Below are positions 15,963-24,130 of a DNA stretch of 48,902 nt, in pieces. The notes beneath the pieces are model-generated. The model had not been told where the DNA came from. It searched no databases and saw only the letters and a program-made list of their open reading frames with translations. The stretch is from IMG/VR virus record IMGVR_UViG_3300022907_000732, positions 1 through 48,902 of that record. One strand, written 5' to 3'. The first letter of the stretch is position 1; each line of letters begins with the position of its first letter. The translations under genes were made by a program, and so were the position numbers. Source of the DNA: a virus.

Positions 15963-17957
15963 ATGCCCCTAAAAATTGATAAAAAGAAAGACAAACTGCT
16001 AGCAGAATACGCAGTTGGAATGTTAAAAGATTTCTACCTAAATGATTATGAAAAGAGTCCCCAAGAAGGATTCGCAAGGGCAGCTAAAGCATGGAGTAAG
16101 TATAGAGACGAGATGGACGAAGACCTCGCACAACGTCTATATGACTATGTGTCTAATAAGTGGTTTATGTTCGCATCTCCTGTATTATCCAATGCACCCA
16201 ACGGTCACGACCAAAAGAACAAAGGGATGCCTATCTCTTGTTTTCTTACCTACGTACCCGACACACTTGAGGGACTGATTGGTCACTCTTCTGAATTACG
16301 TTGGTTATCCGTTTATGGTGGTGGTGTCGGTGGACACTGGTCAGACGTAAGAACTGTATCAGACATTGCGCCTGGCCCTATGCCGTTCCTACACACTGTT
16401 GATGCCGACATGATTGCATATAGACAGGGTAAGACTCGTAAGGGTTCATATGCAGCCTATATGGACGTACATCATCCTGATATTGTGGAATTCATGAATA
16501 TGAGAATTCCTACAGGTGACGTTCAACGTAAGGCATTAAACTTACACAATGCAATTAATATTACCGATGAGTTCATGGAAGCTGTTCATGCAAATAAAGA
16601 GTTTGCATTGCGTGACCCCAAAGACGATTCTGTCAAAGAAACTATTAATGCTCGTAAATTATGGGAACGTATTATAGAGATTAGGTTCCGTACAGGCGAA
16701 CCATATCTGAACTTTATTGATACCGCAAACGCATCACTACCAGAACCATTAAAAGAGAAAGGTCTAAAGATACACGGGTCAAACCTGTGTAATGAGATTC
16801 ATCTTCCAACCAGTGCAGATAGAACTGCGGTGTGTTGTTTGTCGTCTCTCAACTTAGAATATTACGATGAATGGAAAGATACAACTATTGTCCGTGATAT
16901 TGTGCGGATGCTTGACAATGTCTTGCAGTACTTTATTGAGAACGCACCAGACACAATCGCCCGTGCAAAGTACAGTGCAGAACGAGAAAGAAGTATCGGC
17001 CTCGGAGCAATGGGATTCCACAGTCTCTTGCAAAAACATGGAGTCGCATGGGAAAGTGAAACGGCAAGAGAAATCAATCGAACCGTGTTCCAACACATTA
17101 ACAAAGAAGCCCATAAAGAAACCGAACTCCTTGCAGAAGAAAGGGGTGAGTATCCTGATGGTATTGGGTCTGGTAAGAGAAACTCCCATCTTATTGCCAT
17201 TGCCCCTAACGCATCCAGTGGAGTAATATTATCAACCAGTCCCTCTATAGAACCATTGAAAGCCAATGCGTACACTCATAGAACTCGTGCTGGTTCATTT
17301 CTTGTAAAGAATAAATACCTTACTCAATTACTTGATGAGAAGGGTCAGAACAATGAATCTAACTGGACTTCTATTATTACTAAGAAGGGTTCGGTACAAC
17401 ACCTACCATTCCTCACAGAAGGTGAGAAGGCAATCTTTAGAACTGCTGATGAGTTAGACCAAAATTGGGTAGTTCAACATGCAGCTGAACGTCAAGAGTT
17501 TATCTGTCAAGGACAGAGTGTTAATCTATTCTTCCCGTCTGGTTGTGAAAAGTCATATGTAAACAGGGTGCATCTGAAAGCATGGAAAGAAGGACTCAAG
17601 GGTCTCTACTACTTGCGTACAGAGGCAAAACAAAGAGCAGAGAACGTATCCGAGAAAGTAGAACGTGTCGCACTCCAAGGCGATACTCGTAGTATTGTCT
17701 ATGGTAAGTCTGATTGCCCTTTCTGTTCCATGGCAAAGGAAGAACTCAAGTTGAGAGGCATTCCTTATGATTATATTGACCTACAAGAACTCGGAAAAAC
17801 TACAAAAGAAGTAACAGGACGAGATGTTAAGACCGTTCCACAAATATATATCGAAGGTGAGTATGTAGGTGGGTATGATGACTTAATGGAATATTTTAAC
17901 AAACCAATAATAACAGAAACAGACGCAGACGATGAATGTCGTGCGTGTGAGGGATAA
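15963..17957 (+). CDS. nrdA: Ribonucleotide reductase large subunit with inserted glutaredoxin domain
   Basis: 664 residues. Class I reductase landmarks: PISCFLTY (first active-site cysteine), GGGVGGHWSDVR, SNLCNEIHLPT (radical cysteine and glutamate), CCLSSLNLEY, and LYYLRT (tyrosine pair on the radical path). The N-terminal ATP-cone is absent, which explains the short length against about 760 in E. coli and predicts loss of activity-site dATP inhibition. After the barrel, residues 573-650 are a complete glutaredoxin domain: YGKSDCPFC (C585, C588), TVPQIYIEG and VGGYDDL. The protein then ends with the usual redox tail, C659-R-A-C662. Thus the electron donor is built in just before the tail it must reduce. 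It works with nrdB 3 bases downstream to make dNDPs for phage DNA. Confidence 0.95.
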   Translation: MPLKIDKKKDKLLAEYAVGMLKDFYLNDYEKSPQEGFARAAKAWSKYRDEMDEDLAQRLYDYVSNKWFMFASPVLSNAPNGHDQKNKGMPISCFLTYVPDTLEGLIGHSSELRWLSVYGGGVGGHWSDVRTVSDIAPGPMPFLHTVDADMIAYRQGKTRKGSYAAYMDVHHPDIVEFMNMRIPTGDVQRKALNLHNAINITDEFMEAVHANKEFALRDPKDDSVKETINARKLWERIIEIRFRTGEPYLNFIDTANASLPEPLKEKGLKIHGSNLCNEIHLPTSADRTAVCCLSSLNLEYYDEWKDTTIVRDIVRMLDNVLQYFIENAPDTIARAKYSAERERSIGLGAMGFHSLLQKHGVAWESETAREINRTVFQHINKEAHKETELLAEERGEYPDGIGSGKRNSHLIAIAPNASSGVILSTSPSIEPLKANAYTHRTRAGSFLVKNKYLTQLLDEKGQNNESNWTSIITKKGSVQHLPFLTEGEKAIFRTADELDQNWVVQHAAERQEFICQGQSVNLFFPSGCEKSYVNRVHLKAWKEGLKGLYYLRTEAKQRAENVSEKVERVALQGDTRSIVYGKSDCPFCSMAKEELKLRGIPYDYIDLQELGKTTKEVTGRDVKTVPQIYIEGEYVGGYDDLMEYFNKPIITETDADDECRACEG

Positions 17958-17960
17958 CCA

Positions 17961-18941
17961 ATGGCACTATTAGATTTTAGCAAAACATACAAACCTTTCC
18001 TCTACCCTTGGGCGGTAGAACTAGTAAAGAAACACGAAGAGATTCACTGGATTGAAGACGAGGCGGAATTGTCCGAAGATATTCAAGACTGGAGAACTAA
18101 ACTAAGCGAAAATGAAAAAGAATTCATCACTCAAGTATTGAGACTGTTTACTCAGTCGGACGTACAGGTGGGTGAGAACTATCACGAGCTGTTGATTCCT
18201 AAGTTTAAGAACAACGAGATTCGTAACATGTTGTCCTCATTTGCAAACCGTGAAGGTGTACACCAACGTGCATATGCATTGTTGAATGACACTCTGGGTT
18301 TACCCGATGAAGAACACTCTGCTTTTATGGAATACAAAGAGATGGCAGATAAGATTGACTTCATGAAAGAGGGTGATATCAACTCGCATACAGGTCTTGC
18401 ACTCGTACTTGCACAATCTGTATTCAACGAAGGTATGTCATTGTTTGCGTCATTCGTGATGTTGTTGAACTTTCAACGTTTCGGTAAGATGAAAGGTATG
18501 GGTACGATTGTTGAGTGGTCTATCAGAGACGAGACTATTCATGTACAAGGCAACGCAAAACTGTTCCGTGAGTTTACTAACGAACACCCACGAATCGTTA
18601 ATGACGAATTGAAATCTAAAATCTATCAGATGGCACGTAATGCTGTCAAACTAGAAGACCGATTCATTACACTTGCGTACCAGTCTGGTAATATTGAGGG
18701 TCTATCTGAAGAAGAGGTAAAACAATATATTCGTCACATTGCAGACCGTAGACTGTTACAACTTGGTATGAAACCAAAGTTTGGTGTCAAAGACAATCCA
18801 CTACCGTGGTTGGACTGGGTACTGAATGGCGCATCACACGACAACTTCTTTGAGAAGAGAGTCACCGAGTACTCCGTAAATGGTATGGAAGGTGACTGGG
18901 GTTGGGTTGATGAGGCTGATAAAGTAGTGGGTGTTGCCTAG
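17961..18941 (+). CDS. nrdB: Ribonucleotide reductase small subunit, class Ia
   Basis: 326 residues. Di-iron ligands are in order: a first acidic ligand in the EDEAELSEDIQDW segment, E and H in REGVHQRAY with the radical tyrosine at the end of that motif, E in FNEGMSLFASF, and E and H in IRDETIHVQ. The C-terminus (GWVDEADKVVGVA) would dock onto NrdA. It starts 3 bases after nrdA and provides the tyrosyl radical. Complete and apparently functional. Confidence 0.95.
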   Translation: MALLDFSKTYKPFLYPWAVELVKKHEEIHWIEDEAELSEDIQDWRTKLSENEKEFITQVLRLFTQSDVQVGENYHELLIPKFKNNEIRNMLSSFANREGVHQRAYALLNDTLGLPDEEHSAFMEYKEMADKIDFMKEGDINSHTGLALVLAQSVFNEGMSLFASFVMLLNFQRFGKMKGMGTIVEWSIRDETIHVQGNAKLFREFTNEHPRIVNDELKSKIYQMARNAVKLEDRFITLAYQSGNIEGLSEEEVKQYIRHIADRRLLQLGMKPKFGVKDNPLPWLDWVLNGASHDNFFEKRVTEYSVNGMEGDWGWVDEADKVVGVA

Positions 18942-19066
18942 TGGAAGAAGAGAACGAAACATATGTTTTGGAATGTTCTCTATGTGAAACCGAAACAGAG
19001 GTTCTTGTAAAAGACTGTGAAGAAGAACCCGAATATTGTCCCATGTGCGGAGTGACTATAAACTAA
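18941..19066 (+). CDS. Zinc-ribbon micro-protein
   Basis: 41 residues from GTG 18941, whose first base is the last base of the nrdB stop. Two C-x2-C pairs are present: ECSLC and YCPMC, 18 residues apart, the rubredoxin/zinc-ribbon spacing. The rest is acidic. Small zinc ribbons like this are common in phage early regions and may bind nucleic acid or a host protein. Confidence is limited by its size and GTG start, but coupled position and cysteine geometry support it. Confidence 0.55.
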   Translation: MEEENETYVLECSLCETETEVLVKDCEEEPEYCPMCGVTIN

Positions 19067-19080
19067 TCATATATACCATT

Positions 19081-19485
19081 ATGTGGATATATGAAGATAA
19101 AGAGTTTGAACCAGAAGACGAAGTCTTGGAGCAATACCAAGGCTTTGTCTACTGTTTGACAGAGTTAAGCACTGGTAAAAAGTATATTGGTAAGAAATTC
19201 TTCTGGAAACCCAAGATACTCCCTGTTACAAAAACAAGAAAAAGACGCAAAAGAACGAGAGTCCAATCGGACTGGCGGGACTACTATGGTTCGTCCGAGA
19301 AGGTAAAAACCCTCGTAGAAGGGGGGCAGGACTTCAGGAGAACCGTTCTCAGACTGTGCCGCACTAAAGGTGAGTGTTCGTACTACGAAGCGAAACTACA
19401 ATTCGAATATGATGTTTTGTTGAGTGATGAATACTATAATGAATTCATTGGTTGTAAGATACATGCAAAACATATTAAATCGTAA
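19081..19485 (+). CDS. GIY-YIG nuclease, SegE-like
   Basis: 134 residues from ATG 19081. GFVYCLTELSTGKKYIGKK is the GIY-YIG core (here F-V-Y ... Y-I-G) with the following lysine, and a conserved arginine/tyrosine region (WRDYYGSSEKVK) comes after. ECSYYEAKLQFEYDVLLSDE contains the catalytic glutamate region. The pattern matches the T4 SegE-like domain. Such proteins are free-standing homing-type endonucleases or DNA repair nucleases. It overlaps the following ANL gene by 23 bases. Confidence 0.8.
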   Translation: MWIYEDKEFEPEDEVLEQYQGFVYCLTELSTGKKYIGKKFFWKPKILPVTKTRKRRKRTRVQSDWRDYYGSSEKVKTLVEGGQDFRRTVLRLCRTKGECSYYEAKLQFEYDVLLSDEYYNEFIGCKIHAKHIKS

Positions 19486-20677
19486 CATAATCGGCGGCCC
19501 TCTAGGAATTATCTACAATGATATGTCTAGATTCGATATTGATATTGCAATCAATCGAATGAAGTGGAGACTCTTTGATGCGGGTGCAAAGAAGGGTGAC
19601 CTAGTAACCATCTCAATCATGGAAGTGAGTCTTGACCATGTTGCGTCTATATTTGCGTGTGCAGAGATGGGATTGCGAATCTTTATTCTAGACAGTCCCG
19701 CAACCAAAGAATCTCTACCATTTACCAAACTCGCATTACACGGCCCATCCGACTACTACATCTATAGTTCTAACGAAGACACCACCAAAATCTATAACGG
19801 TCTGCACGATGAGATGATGAAACGATATGGTGGAGTCGGTATTGATAGTGAAGAACCGACCAAAGAAGTCTGGTTCCAAGGAGCGGAGGTATACCCAACT
19901 GACCCATTCCTAGTAAGTTCCACATCTGGCACAACTGGCCCATCTAAAGCAATCACGTTTTCACACCAAGAGGTGATAGGAATATCTCACCGTAATATTG
20001 ATATCTTTTGGTTTGGTGAAGATGCGAAGGTAATTCATTCCAGAAACTTGCACCACGCATCTGCAATGTTGACCCACCTATTACCCGCACTCATGAACGC
20101 ATACTCACACAGTTCATTTGCGATTGGTCATGACCGCAGCGCAGACGAAGACCTCAATAGACTATCGGGTCTAAAGGACTTAATCAAGACGCCCCCGTCC
20201 AACATCATGATACCCAATAAAGAGGAACTTTATGATTTCCTAGAGACTTTCGCTGGGCCATTCAAGAGAACTGTTAATATCAATATGTGTGGATTTGTAT
20301 TGGATGAGGAGTTTGTTGAACTTGCGAAAGAATACAATGTTCATTTTCAGTCACATTTCGGTACTATTGATACCGCTATCCCACTTTTTATAAACCGTGT
20401 GGGAAAAGACTCTACAATTATCCCTAATGGTCTGGGGGTATTGGCCGATGATTTCTACAAGACCACCCTAGAAAATGGTCGTATGAAGGTAGAACACGAG
20501 TGGTGGAACGAACCTCGTTATATTGAGGACGATATAGAACTAATAGACGGACAATATGTATTACACCCGAAACCAAGAAATAATGTAGAATTGCCCGAAG
20601 GATTTGACATCACGCCTTTCTTCCAAGACACTAAAATCAACTACGAACAACTACGTGGCCACCTAAAAATAATTTAA
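19463..20677 (+). CDS. AMP-forming (ANL superfamily) acyl/aryl-activating enzyme
   Basis: 404 residues from ATG 19463, chosen because its N-terminus matches the relative at 11423. Residues 152-162 read SSTSGTTGPSK, the A3 ATP-binding loop of acyl-CoA synthetases and NRPS adenylation domains. Further motifs: NLHHASAM (A4 region), HFQSHFGTIDT (A5, usually YGxTE), and RYIEDDIELIDG then HPKPRNN (A7/A8 region). It stops shortly after the hinge, so the C-terminal subdomain with the A10 lysine is missing; ordinary enzymes are about 500-550 residues. It may adenylate a carboxylic acid without thioester formation, or need a partner. Substrate unknown; co-occurrence with a desaturase suggests a fatty acid. 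Coupled to the upstream nuclease by overlap. Confidence 0.85.
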   Translation: MQNILNRNIIGGPLGIIYNDMSRFDIDIAINRMKWRLFDAGAKKGDLVTISIMEVSLDHVASIFACAEMGLRIFILDSPATKESLPFTKLALHGPSDYYIYSSNEDTTKIYNGLHDEMMKRYGGVGIDSEEPTKEVWFQGAEVYPTDPFLVSSTSGTTGPSKAITFSHQEVIGISHRNIDIFWFGEDAKVIHSRNLHHASAMLTHLLPALMNAYSHSSFAIGHDRSADEDLNRLSGLKDLIKTPPSNIMIPNKEELYDFLETFAGPFKRTVNINMCGFVLDEEFVELAKEYNVHFQSHFGTIDTAIPLFINRVGKDSTIIPNGLGVLADDFYKTTLENGRMKVEHEWWNEPRYIEDDIELIDGQYVLHPKPRNNVELPEGFDITPFFQDTKINYEQLRGHLKII

Positions 20678-20725
20678 AAAAAGTGTTGCCAAACCTTGCT
20701 GTTGTTGTTATAATAAGTACATAAA
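20677..20725 (+). repeat. Duplicated promoter cassette, copy 1
   Basis: 49 bp that recur at 20960-21008 with two mismatches. The copy contains a full promoter (20686-20714) and the beginning of the leader. The copies lie 283 bp apart and flank the small gene at 20745. Confidence 0.85.
20686..20714 (+). promoter_or_regulatory. Sigma70-type early promoter
   Basis: TTGCCA (20686-20691), 17 bp containing GTTGTTGT, TATAAT (20709-20714). Drives the small gene at 20745. Confidence 0.75.
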
Positions 20726-20744
20726 GTGAGAAAAGGAAATGATT

Positions 20745-20960
20745 ATGTTTAAAGAATTTATTGAGTATGTTAACGGGTTTTACGGTAAAGGCGGTATCTA
20801 CGCCAAGGAAGACTACGCAACTATTCCCCAAATCCAAGCTGCGACTGAAGCGTATATCAACAGGTTGACTGAGACAGTCACTTGGGGTGGTGGCGACAGT
20901 CTTGATAGAGAGAGGGTTGGTCAAATCCTTGTGGATGAAATGAGTGTGAAACTTTATTGA
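20745..20960 (+). CDS. Small early protein, unknown
   Basis: 71 residues from ATG 20745; the ATG at 20739 is too close to the AAGGA ribosome site. Sequence starts MFKEFIEYVNGFYGKGGIYA and ends with a short helical tail. No family recognised. It has its own promoter and is followed at its very stop codon by a second copy of the same promoter, so it forms a one-gene early cassette. Confidence 0.6.
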   Translation: MFKEFIEYVNGFYGKGGIYAKEDYATIPQIQAATEAYINRLTETVTWGGGDSLDRERVGQILVDEMSVKLY

Positions 20961-21008
20961 AAAAAGTGTTGCCAAAAGTTGCTGTTGTTGTTATAATAAG
21001 TACATAAA
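20960..21008 (+). repeat. Duplicated promoter cassette, copy 2
   Basis: Second copy of the 49-bp cassette at 20677-20725 (47 of 49 identical). Its first base is the last base of the stop codon of the gene at 20745. Confidence 0.85.
20969..20997 (+). promoter_or_regulatory. Sigma70-type early promoter
   Basis: TTGCCA (20969-20974), 17 bp, TATAAT (20992-20997). Drives the gene at 21029 and probably the following small early genes. Confidence 0.75.
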
Positions 21009-21028
21009 CTAAAGAAAGGAAAGAAATT

Positions 21029-21451
21029 ATGGCGTTTGTATCTCAAGAAGAAAAGAAAGCCCTTGCTGTTGAAGTCAAGAAAGTCTGCAAAAAGTATGGG
21101 TTCAAAGTGAGTCTGAGTGTCAGACATCACAGTACTTTGGTCGCAAAGGTCAAAGGTGCGAAACAAATCCTTGAGGGGTACTGTGCAGAACAGATGACCC
21201 CTTTTAAGGTTGCCAAGAGGGAGTTCAACGGTTACAATAACTTCTCTCCCGAAGCAGTTATGGAAGAGTCTGCGAAGTGGGGTCACGATGTGAACCTTTA
21301 CTGGTTTGAAGAGAACTACTGTCCTACTGGGGTGAAGTTCTTAAAAGAACTAAAGGCGGCGATGGAAGGGCCTGAGTTCTTCTGTGAAGATGATGCAATG
21401 ACTGACTACTTTCACAGAAGTCACTACACTGACGTTAACCTGTACGCATAA
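21029..21451 (+). CDS. LPD29-like small phage protein
   Basis: 140 residues. VCKKYGFKVSLSVRHHSTLVA has the helix-strand pattern of the domain I know as LPD29, common in phages and other mobile elements, with function unknown. The C-terminal half is richer in aromatic residues (VNLYWFEENYC, YFHRSHYTDVNLY). Own promoter and ribosome site (AAAGGA) upstream. Early expression is likely. Confidence 0.65.
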   Translation: MAFVSQEEKKALAVEVKKVCKKYGFKVSLSVRHHSTLVAKVKGAKQILEGYCAEQMTPFKVAKREFNGYNNFSPEAVMEESAKWGHDVNLYWFEENYCPTGVKFLKELKAAMEGPEFFCEDDAMTDYFHRSHYTDVNLYA

Positions 21452-21477
21452 TGGAACAGTTTAAGGAATGATATATA

Positions 21478-21669
21478 ATGGGTATGAGTGAGAAAGAAAT
21501 TCTCAAGAAAAAAGGTGCGATTGCGATTGAGGAATATATTGCAATCGCACAAAAAAGACTTGAAGAAGCTAAATTAAACAAGGACGAAGAAGGAGTCGCA
21601 GTTGCGACTTATCTCGTTGCAGAATATGAACAGATGTTGGAAGAATTTGTTAAATATTATGCTAAGTAG
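21478..21669 (+). CDS. Small helical early protein
   Basis: 63 residues from ATG 21478 (alternative ATG 21484), with AAGGA about 10 bases upstream. Almost entirely predicted helix with alternating charges (KRLEEAKLNKDEEGVAVATY). No family recognised. It lies 26 bases after the gene at 21029 and probably shares its promoter; an ATATATAAT stretch before it could be a weak -10. Confidence 0.55.
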   Translation: MGMSEKEILKKKGAIAIEEYIAIAQKRLEEAKLNKDEEGVAVATYLVAEYEQMLEEFVKYYAK

Positions 21670-21708
21670 AGAACCTTCCGAGTATATATAATATTATAAG
21701 AGGAAACT

Positions 21709-22131
21709 ATGCAAAAAGAAGTGTTTGAAATCTTCGAAGATTTCACTAAATTGAAAGCAAGAAAAGATAAGATTGCTTTCCTACAACAACAGGGTAACGA
21801 AATTCCCGCTATTAAAGATGTCCTTCGAGGTGCATTCGATGACCGTCTCAAGTTTGTCTTACCCGAAGGCAAACCACCCTATACCCCAAATAGACCCGAA
21901 AGTGTCCCGTCAACTTTACGTAATCTTCACCGACAATTTGGTGACTACGTTGAAGGAGCTAGGTCTAAAGAGATGGGTCAAATTAGGTTAGAAACAAGAT
22001 TCATTCAGATGTTAGAAAGTATCCATGCTGAGGATGCACTAATAGTTCTGGATATGGTGGCAAAGAAACCACCAGTCAAAGGTTTGACAAAAAAGATTGT
22101 AGAAGAGGCATTCCCTAATTTACTTTCTTAA
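21709..22131 (+). CDS. DUF6433-like conserved phage protein
   Basis: 140 residues. VFEIFEDFTKLKARKDKIAF then LRGAFDDRLKFVLPEG and PPYTPNRPESVPSTL are the hallmark of the DUF6433 family of marine T4-like phages; function unknown. The protein is helical with a central proline-rich loop. RBS AGAGGA before ATG. The upstream spacer has TATAAT at 21687-21692 without a good -35. Confidence 0.75.
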   Translation: MQKEVFEIFEDFTKLKARKDKIAFLQQQGNEIPAIKDVLRGAFDDRLKFVLPEGKPPYTPNRPESVPSTLRNLHRQFGDYVEGARSKEMGQIRLETRFIQMLESIHAEDALIVLDMVAKKPPVKGLTKKIVEEAFPNLLS

Positions 22132-22169
22132 CTTCGTTATGTTTCTTTTAATAACAAGGAGCGCAACAT

Positions 22170-22343
22170 ATGCCAAGAAACCAAATAGAGCGATTGAAGA
22201 ATGATAGCAGAGAACTTGACAATTACATCCACCGTCTCAAGAAAAAGGGAAGAGACAACCTTGCTCACAAGTTAGCTGTTAAAAAATCATTACTTAATCA
22301 AACTATTGCCGAATATGAAAATTCAAATTCACTTCTAGCATAA
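22170..22343 (+). CDS. Small basic coiled protein
   Basis: 57 residues, with AAGGAG 10 bases before ATG. It starts MPRNQIERLKNDSRELDNYI and is one charged amphipathic helix. No family recognised. It fills what would otherwise be a 278-base gap and is followed directly by a terminator-like hairpin, which supports it as the last gene of the early unit starting at 20969. Confidence 0.6.
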   Translation: MPRNQIERLKNDSRELDNYIHRLKKKGRDNLAHKLAVKKSLLNQTIAEYENSNSLLA

Positions 22344-22367
22344 AAGGTAGGTGGTAATTATCTCGGA

Positions 22368-22389
22368 GGGGGTGCTGGTCACCCCCTTT
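22368..22389 (+). terminator. Rho-independent terminator candidate
   Basis: GGGGGTG (22368-22374), loop CTGGT, CACCCCC (22380-22386), then TTT. The stem is strong; the T-run is short. It lies between the small gene at 22170 and panD. Confidence 0.65.
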
Positions 22390-22408
22390 CGTCATTTGGA
22401 AATAAATT

Positions 22409-22750
22409 ATGTTATTGACTATGTTAAAATCTAAAATCCACGGTGCAATCGTCACCGAATGTGACCTTCGTTACGAAGGGTCTATTGCAATCGATGAAGA
22501 TTGGATGGACGATGTCGGAATACTCCCCAACGAACAAGTAGATGTTGTCAACCTAAATACAGGTGGACGATGGACTACTTACGCTATTCCCGCAAGACGG
22601 GGCAGTGGTTGGATAGGTGTCAATGGTGCGGGTGCAAGACTGGCGGTCGAAGAAGACGAAGTTATCATCATGGCATATTGTCAAACATCTCAACTGAAAG
22701 CAAGATGGTTAAAACCCAAAATTATAACTGATGAGGAAATGTACAAATAA
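22409..22750 (+). CDS. panD: Aspartate 1-decarboxylase
   Basis: 113 residues, length typical of the proenzyme. All key positions fall at E. coli numbering: K9, H11, the self-cleavage pair G24-S25 in YEGS (Ser25 becomes the pyruvoyl group), R54, Y58 and N72 in VNGAGA. The enzyme converts L-aspartate to beta-alanine, the precursor of pantothenate and coenzyme A. No other pantothenate gene is in the window. It heads a new unit after a terminator and its stop overlaps the next ATG, leading into phoH. As a phage cargo gene it could raise CoA or acyl-carrier supply during infection. Confidence 0.95.
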   Translation: MLLTMLKSKIHGAIVTECDLRYEGSIAIDEDWMDDVGILPNEQVDVVNLNTGGRWTTYAIPARRGSGWIGVNGAGARLAVEEDEVIIMAYCQTSQLKARWLKPKIITDEEMYK

Positions 22751-22986
22751 TGCCGTTATATACAATCATTAATGTCAAGAACGGAGAAACCGAAGACCTA
22801 ATGTGTTCGTATGATTCTCTACAGGAGAAACTGGAAGACTTGGGAGAGGACTGGAGACAACAAGTGGGTGCTCCAAATCTTATTACTCATACAGGTAGTG
22901 TGATTAGTAAAACTTCGGGGGACTGGCAAAACTTAATGACTAAAATTAACAAAGGTTCTGGAAGAGGGAATACCGTCAAATCATGA
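22750..22986 (+). CDS. Small conserved phage protein (FmdB-like layout)
   Basis: 78 residues. It starts MPLYTIINVKNGETEDLMCS and contains QVGAPNLITHTG and KTSGDWQNLMTKI, a pattern of phage proteins related to FmdB-type regulators but without the zinc-binding cysteine pairs. Function unknown. Overlaps panD by one base and phoH by four, so it is translated with them. Confidence 0.55.
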   Translation: MPLYTIINVKNGETEDLMCSYDSLQEKLEDLGEDWRQQVGAPNLITHTGSVISKTSGDWQNLMTKINKGSGRGNTVKS

Positions 22987-23669
22987 CTATGAAACGTCTC
23001 AAAATAGACCACTTACTAACATACCAAGCGATTACCGAAAACCAAGGGCTTGCATACGAAGCATTCAAGGAAGGAGACCACCTCGTTCTTTGTGGTTCTG
23101 CGGGTACAGGTAAAACCTTTGTAGGTATGTACCTTGCACTACAAGATGTCATGGATAAATCTTATGACCAAGACAAACTTGTTATTGTAAGAAGTGTAGT
23201 CCCTACCAGAGAGATGGGTTATCTGCCAGGCTCTGTGGAAGAAAAGATTGATGCTTATGTTGCACCTTATCGTGCAATCGCAACCGAACTATTCAACGAG
23301 AAGACTGCATACGAGAACCTAGAACAACAAGGTCATATTGAATTTGTGTCTACATCGTTTATTCGTGGCACAACTTTAGATGACTGTATTGTACTTGTGG
23401 ATGAGATGCAGAACCTCACCTTCCACGAATTAGATAGTATCATTACAAGGGTGGGACGTAACAGTCGTATTATCTTCTCTGGTGATTATTATCAGTCTGA
23501 CCTCAAGTCGAGTTCAGACAAAAAGGGTATCCTTGACTTCATGAACATCATAGAAGTCATGAATAATTTTACAACCGTAGAATTTGGATGGGCAGATATC
23601 GTCCGTTCAGACTTTGTTAGAGACTATATAATGACAAAGGAAATGGTTGAAAGAGGAAACATAAAATGA
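22983..23669 (+). CDS. phoH: PhoH-like P-loop ATPase
   Basis: 228 residues. Walker A GSAGTGKT at 38-45, Walker B CIVLVDEMQN, and the arginine region EFGWADIVRSDFVRDYI match the PhoH family. The motif RSVVPTREMGYLPGSVEEK is typical for phage PhoH. The family is an RNA/DNA-associated ATPase, widespread in marine phages; the exact role is not settled. ATG overlaps the previous stop. Confidence 0.92.
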   Translation: MTMKRLKIDHLLTYQAITENQGLAYEAFKEGDHLVLCGSAGTGKTFVGMYLALQDVMDKSYDQDKLVIVRSVVPTREMGYLPGSVEEKIDAYVAPYRAIATELFNEKTAYENLEQQGHIEFVSTSFIRGTTLDDCIVLVDEMQNLTFHELDSIITRVGRNSRIIFSGDYYQSDLKSSSDKKGILDFMNIIEVMNNFTTVEFGWADIVRSDFVRDYIMTKEMVERGNIK

Positions 23670-24130
23670 AATTAAGCAAAAACTTTTCACTCAAAGAGTT
23701 TACAAGGTCAATGACCGCAACTCGTTTGGGTATTGATAACACACCTGAAGGCGAACACTTAACGGCTGCAAAAGAATTATTCACTAATGTGATTCAACCA
23801 GTGAGAGACAAATTTGGTATCACTCGAATCACTTCGGGTTATCGTTCACCAGCACTAAACGAAGCAATCGGTGGTTCTACAAAGTCACAACACTGTAAGG
23901 GTCAAGCTGTTGACTTTGAATGTGACAGGGCAGATAACCTAGTAGTTGCACAGTGGATTAGGGACAATTTAAAATTTGACCAACTCATCTCGGAGTTCTA
24001 TGAAGCAGGTGACCCAACATCTGGTTGGATTCACGTTACTTGGGTAAGTGCAGAACACAATCGTAACAGATGTCTGACCGCAAAACGTGTAGATGGTAAA
24101 GTACAATATAGTGTTGGATTGCCTGAATGA
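23666..24130 (+). CDS. Peptidase M15 endolysin
   Basis: 154 residues. Zinc ligands of the M15A/VanY-type fold: H76 and D83 in SQHCKGQAVDFE and H123 in WIHVTW, preceded by ITSGYRSPALNEAIGG. The enzyme would cut peptidoglycan stem peptides to release progeny. No signal peptide, so a holin (candidate at 15398) is required. Overlaps phoH and the next gene by 4 bases. Confidence 0.9.
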   Translation: MKLSKNFSLKEFTRSMTATRLGIDNTPEGEHLTAAKELFTNVIQPVRDKFGITRITSGYRSPALNEAIGGSTKSQHCKGQAVDFECDRADNLVVAQWIRDNLKFDQLISEFYEAGDPTSGWIHVTWVSAEHNRNRCLTAKRVDGKVQYSVGLPE

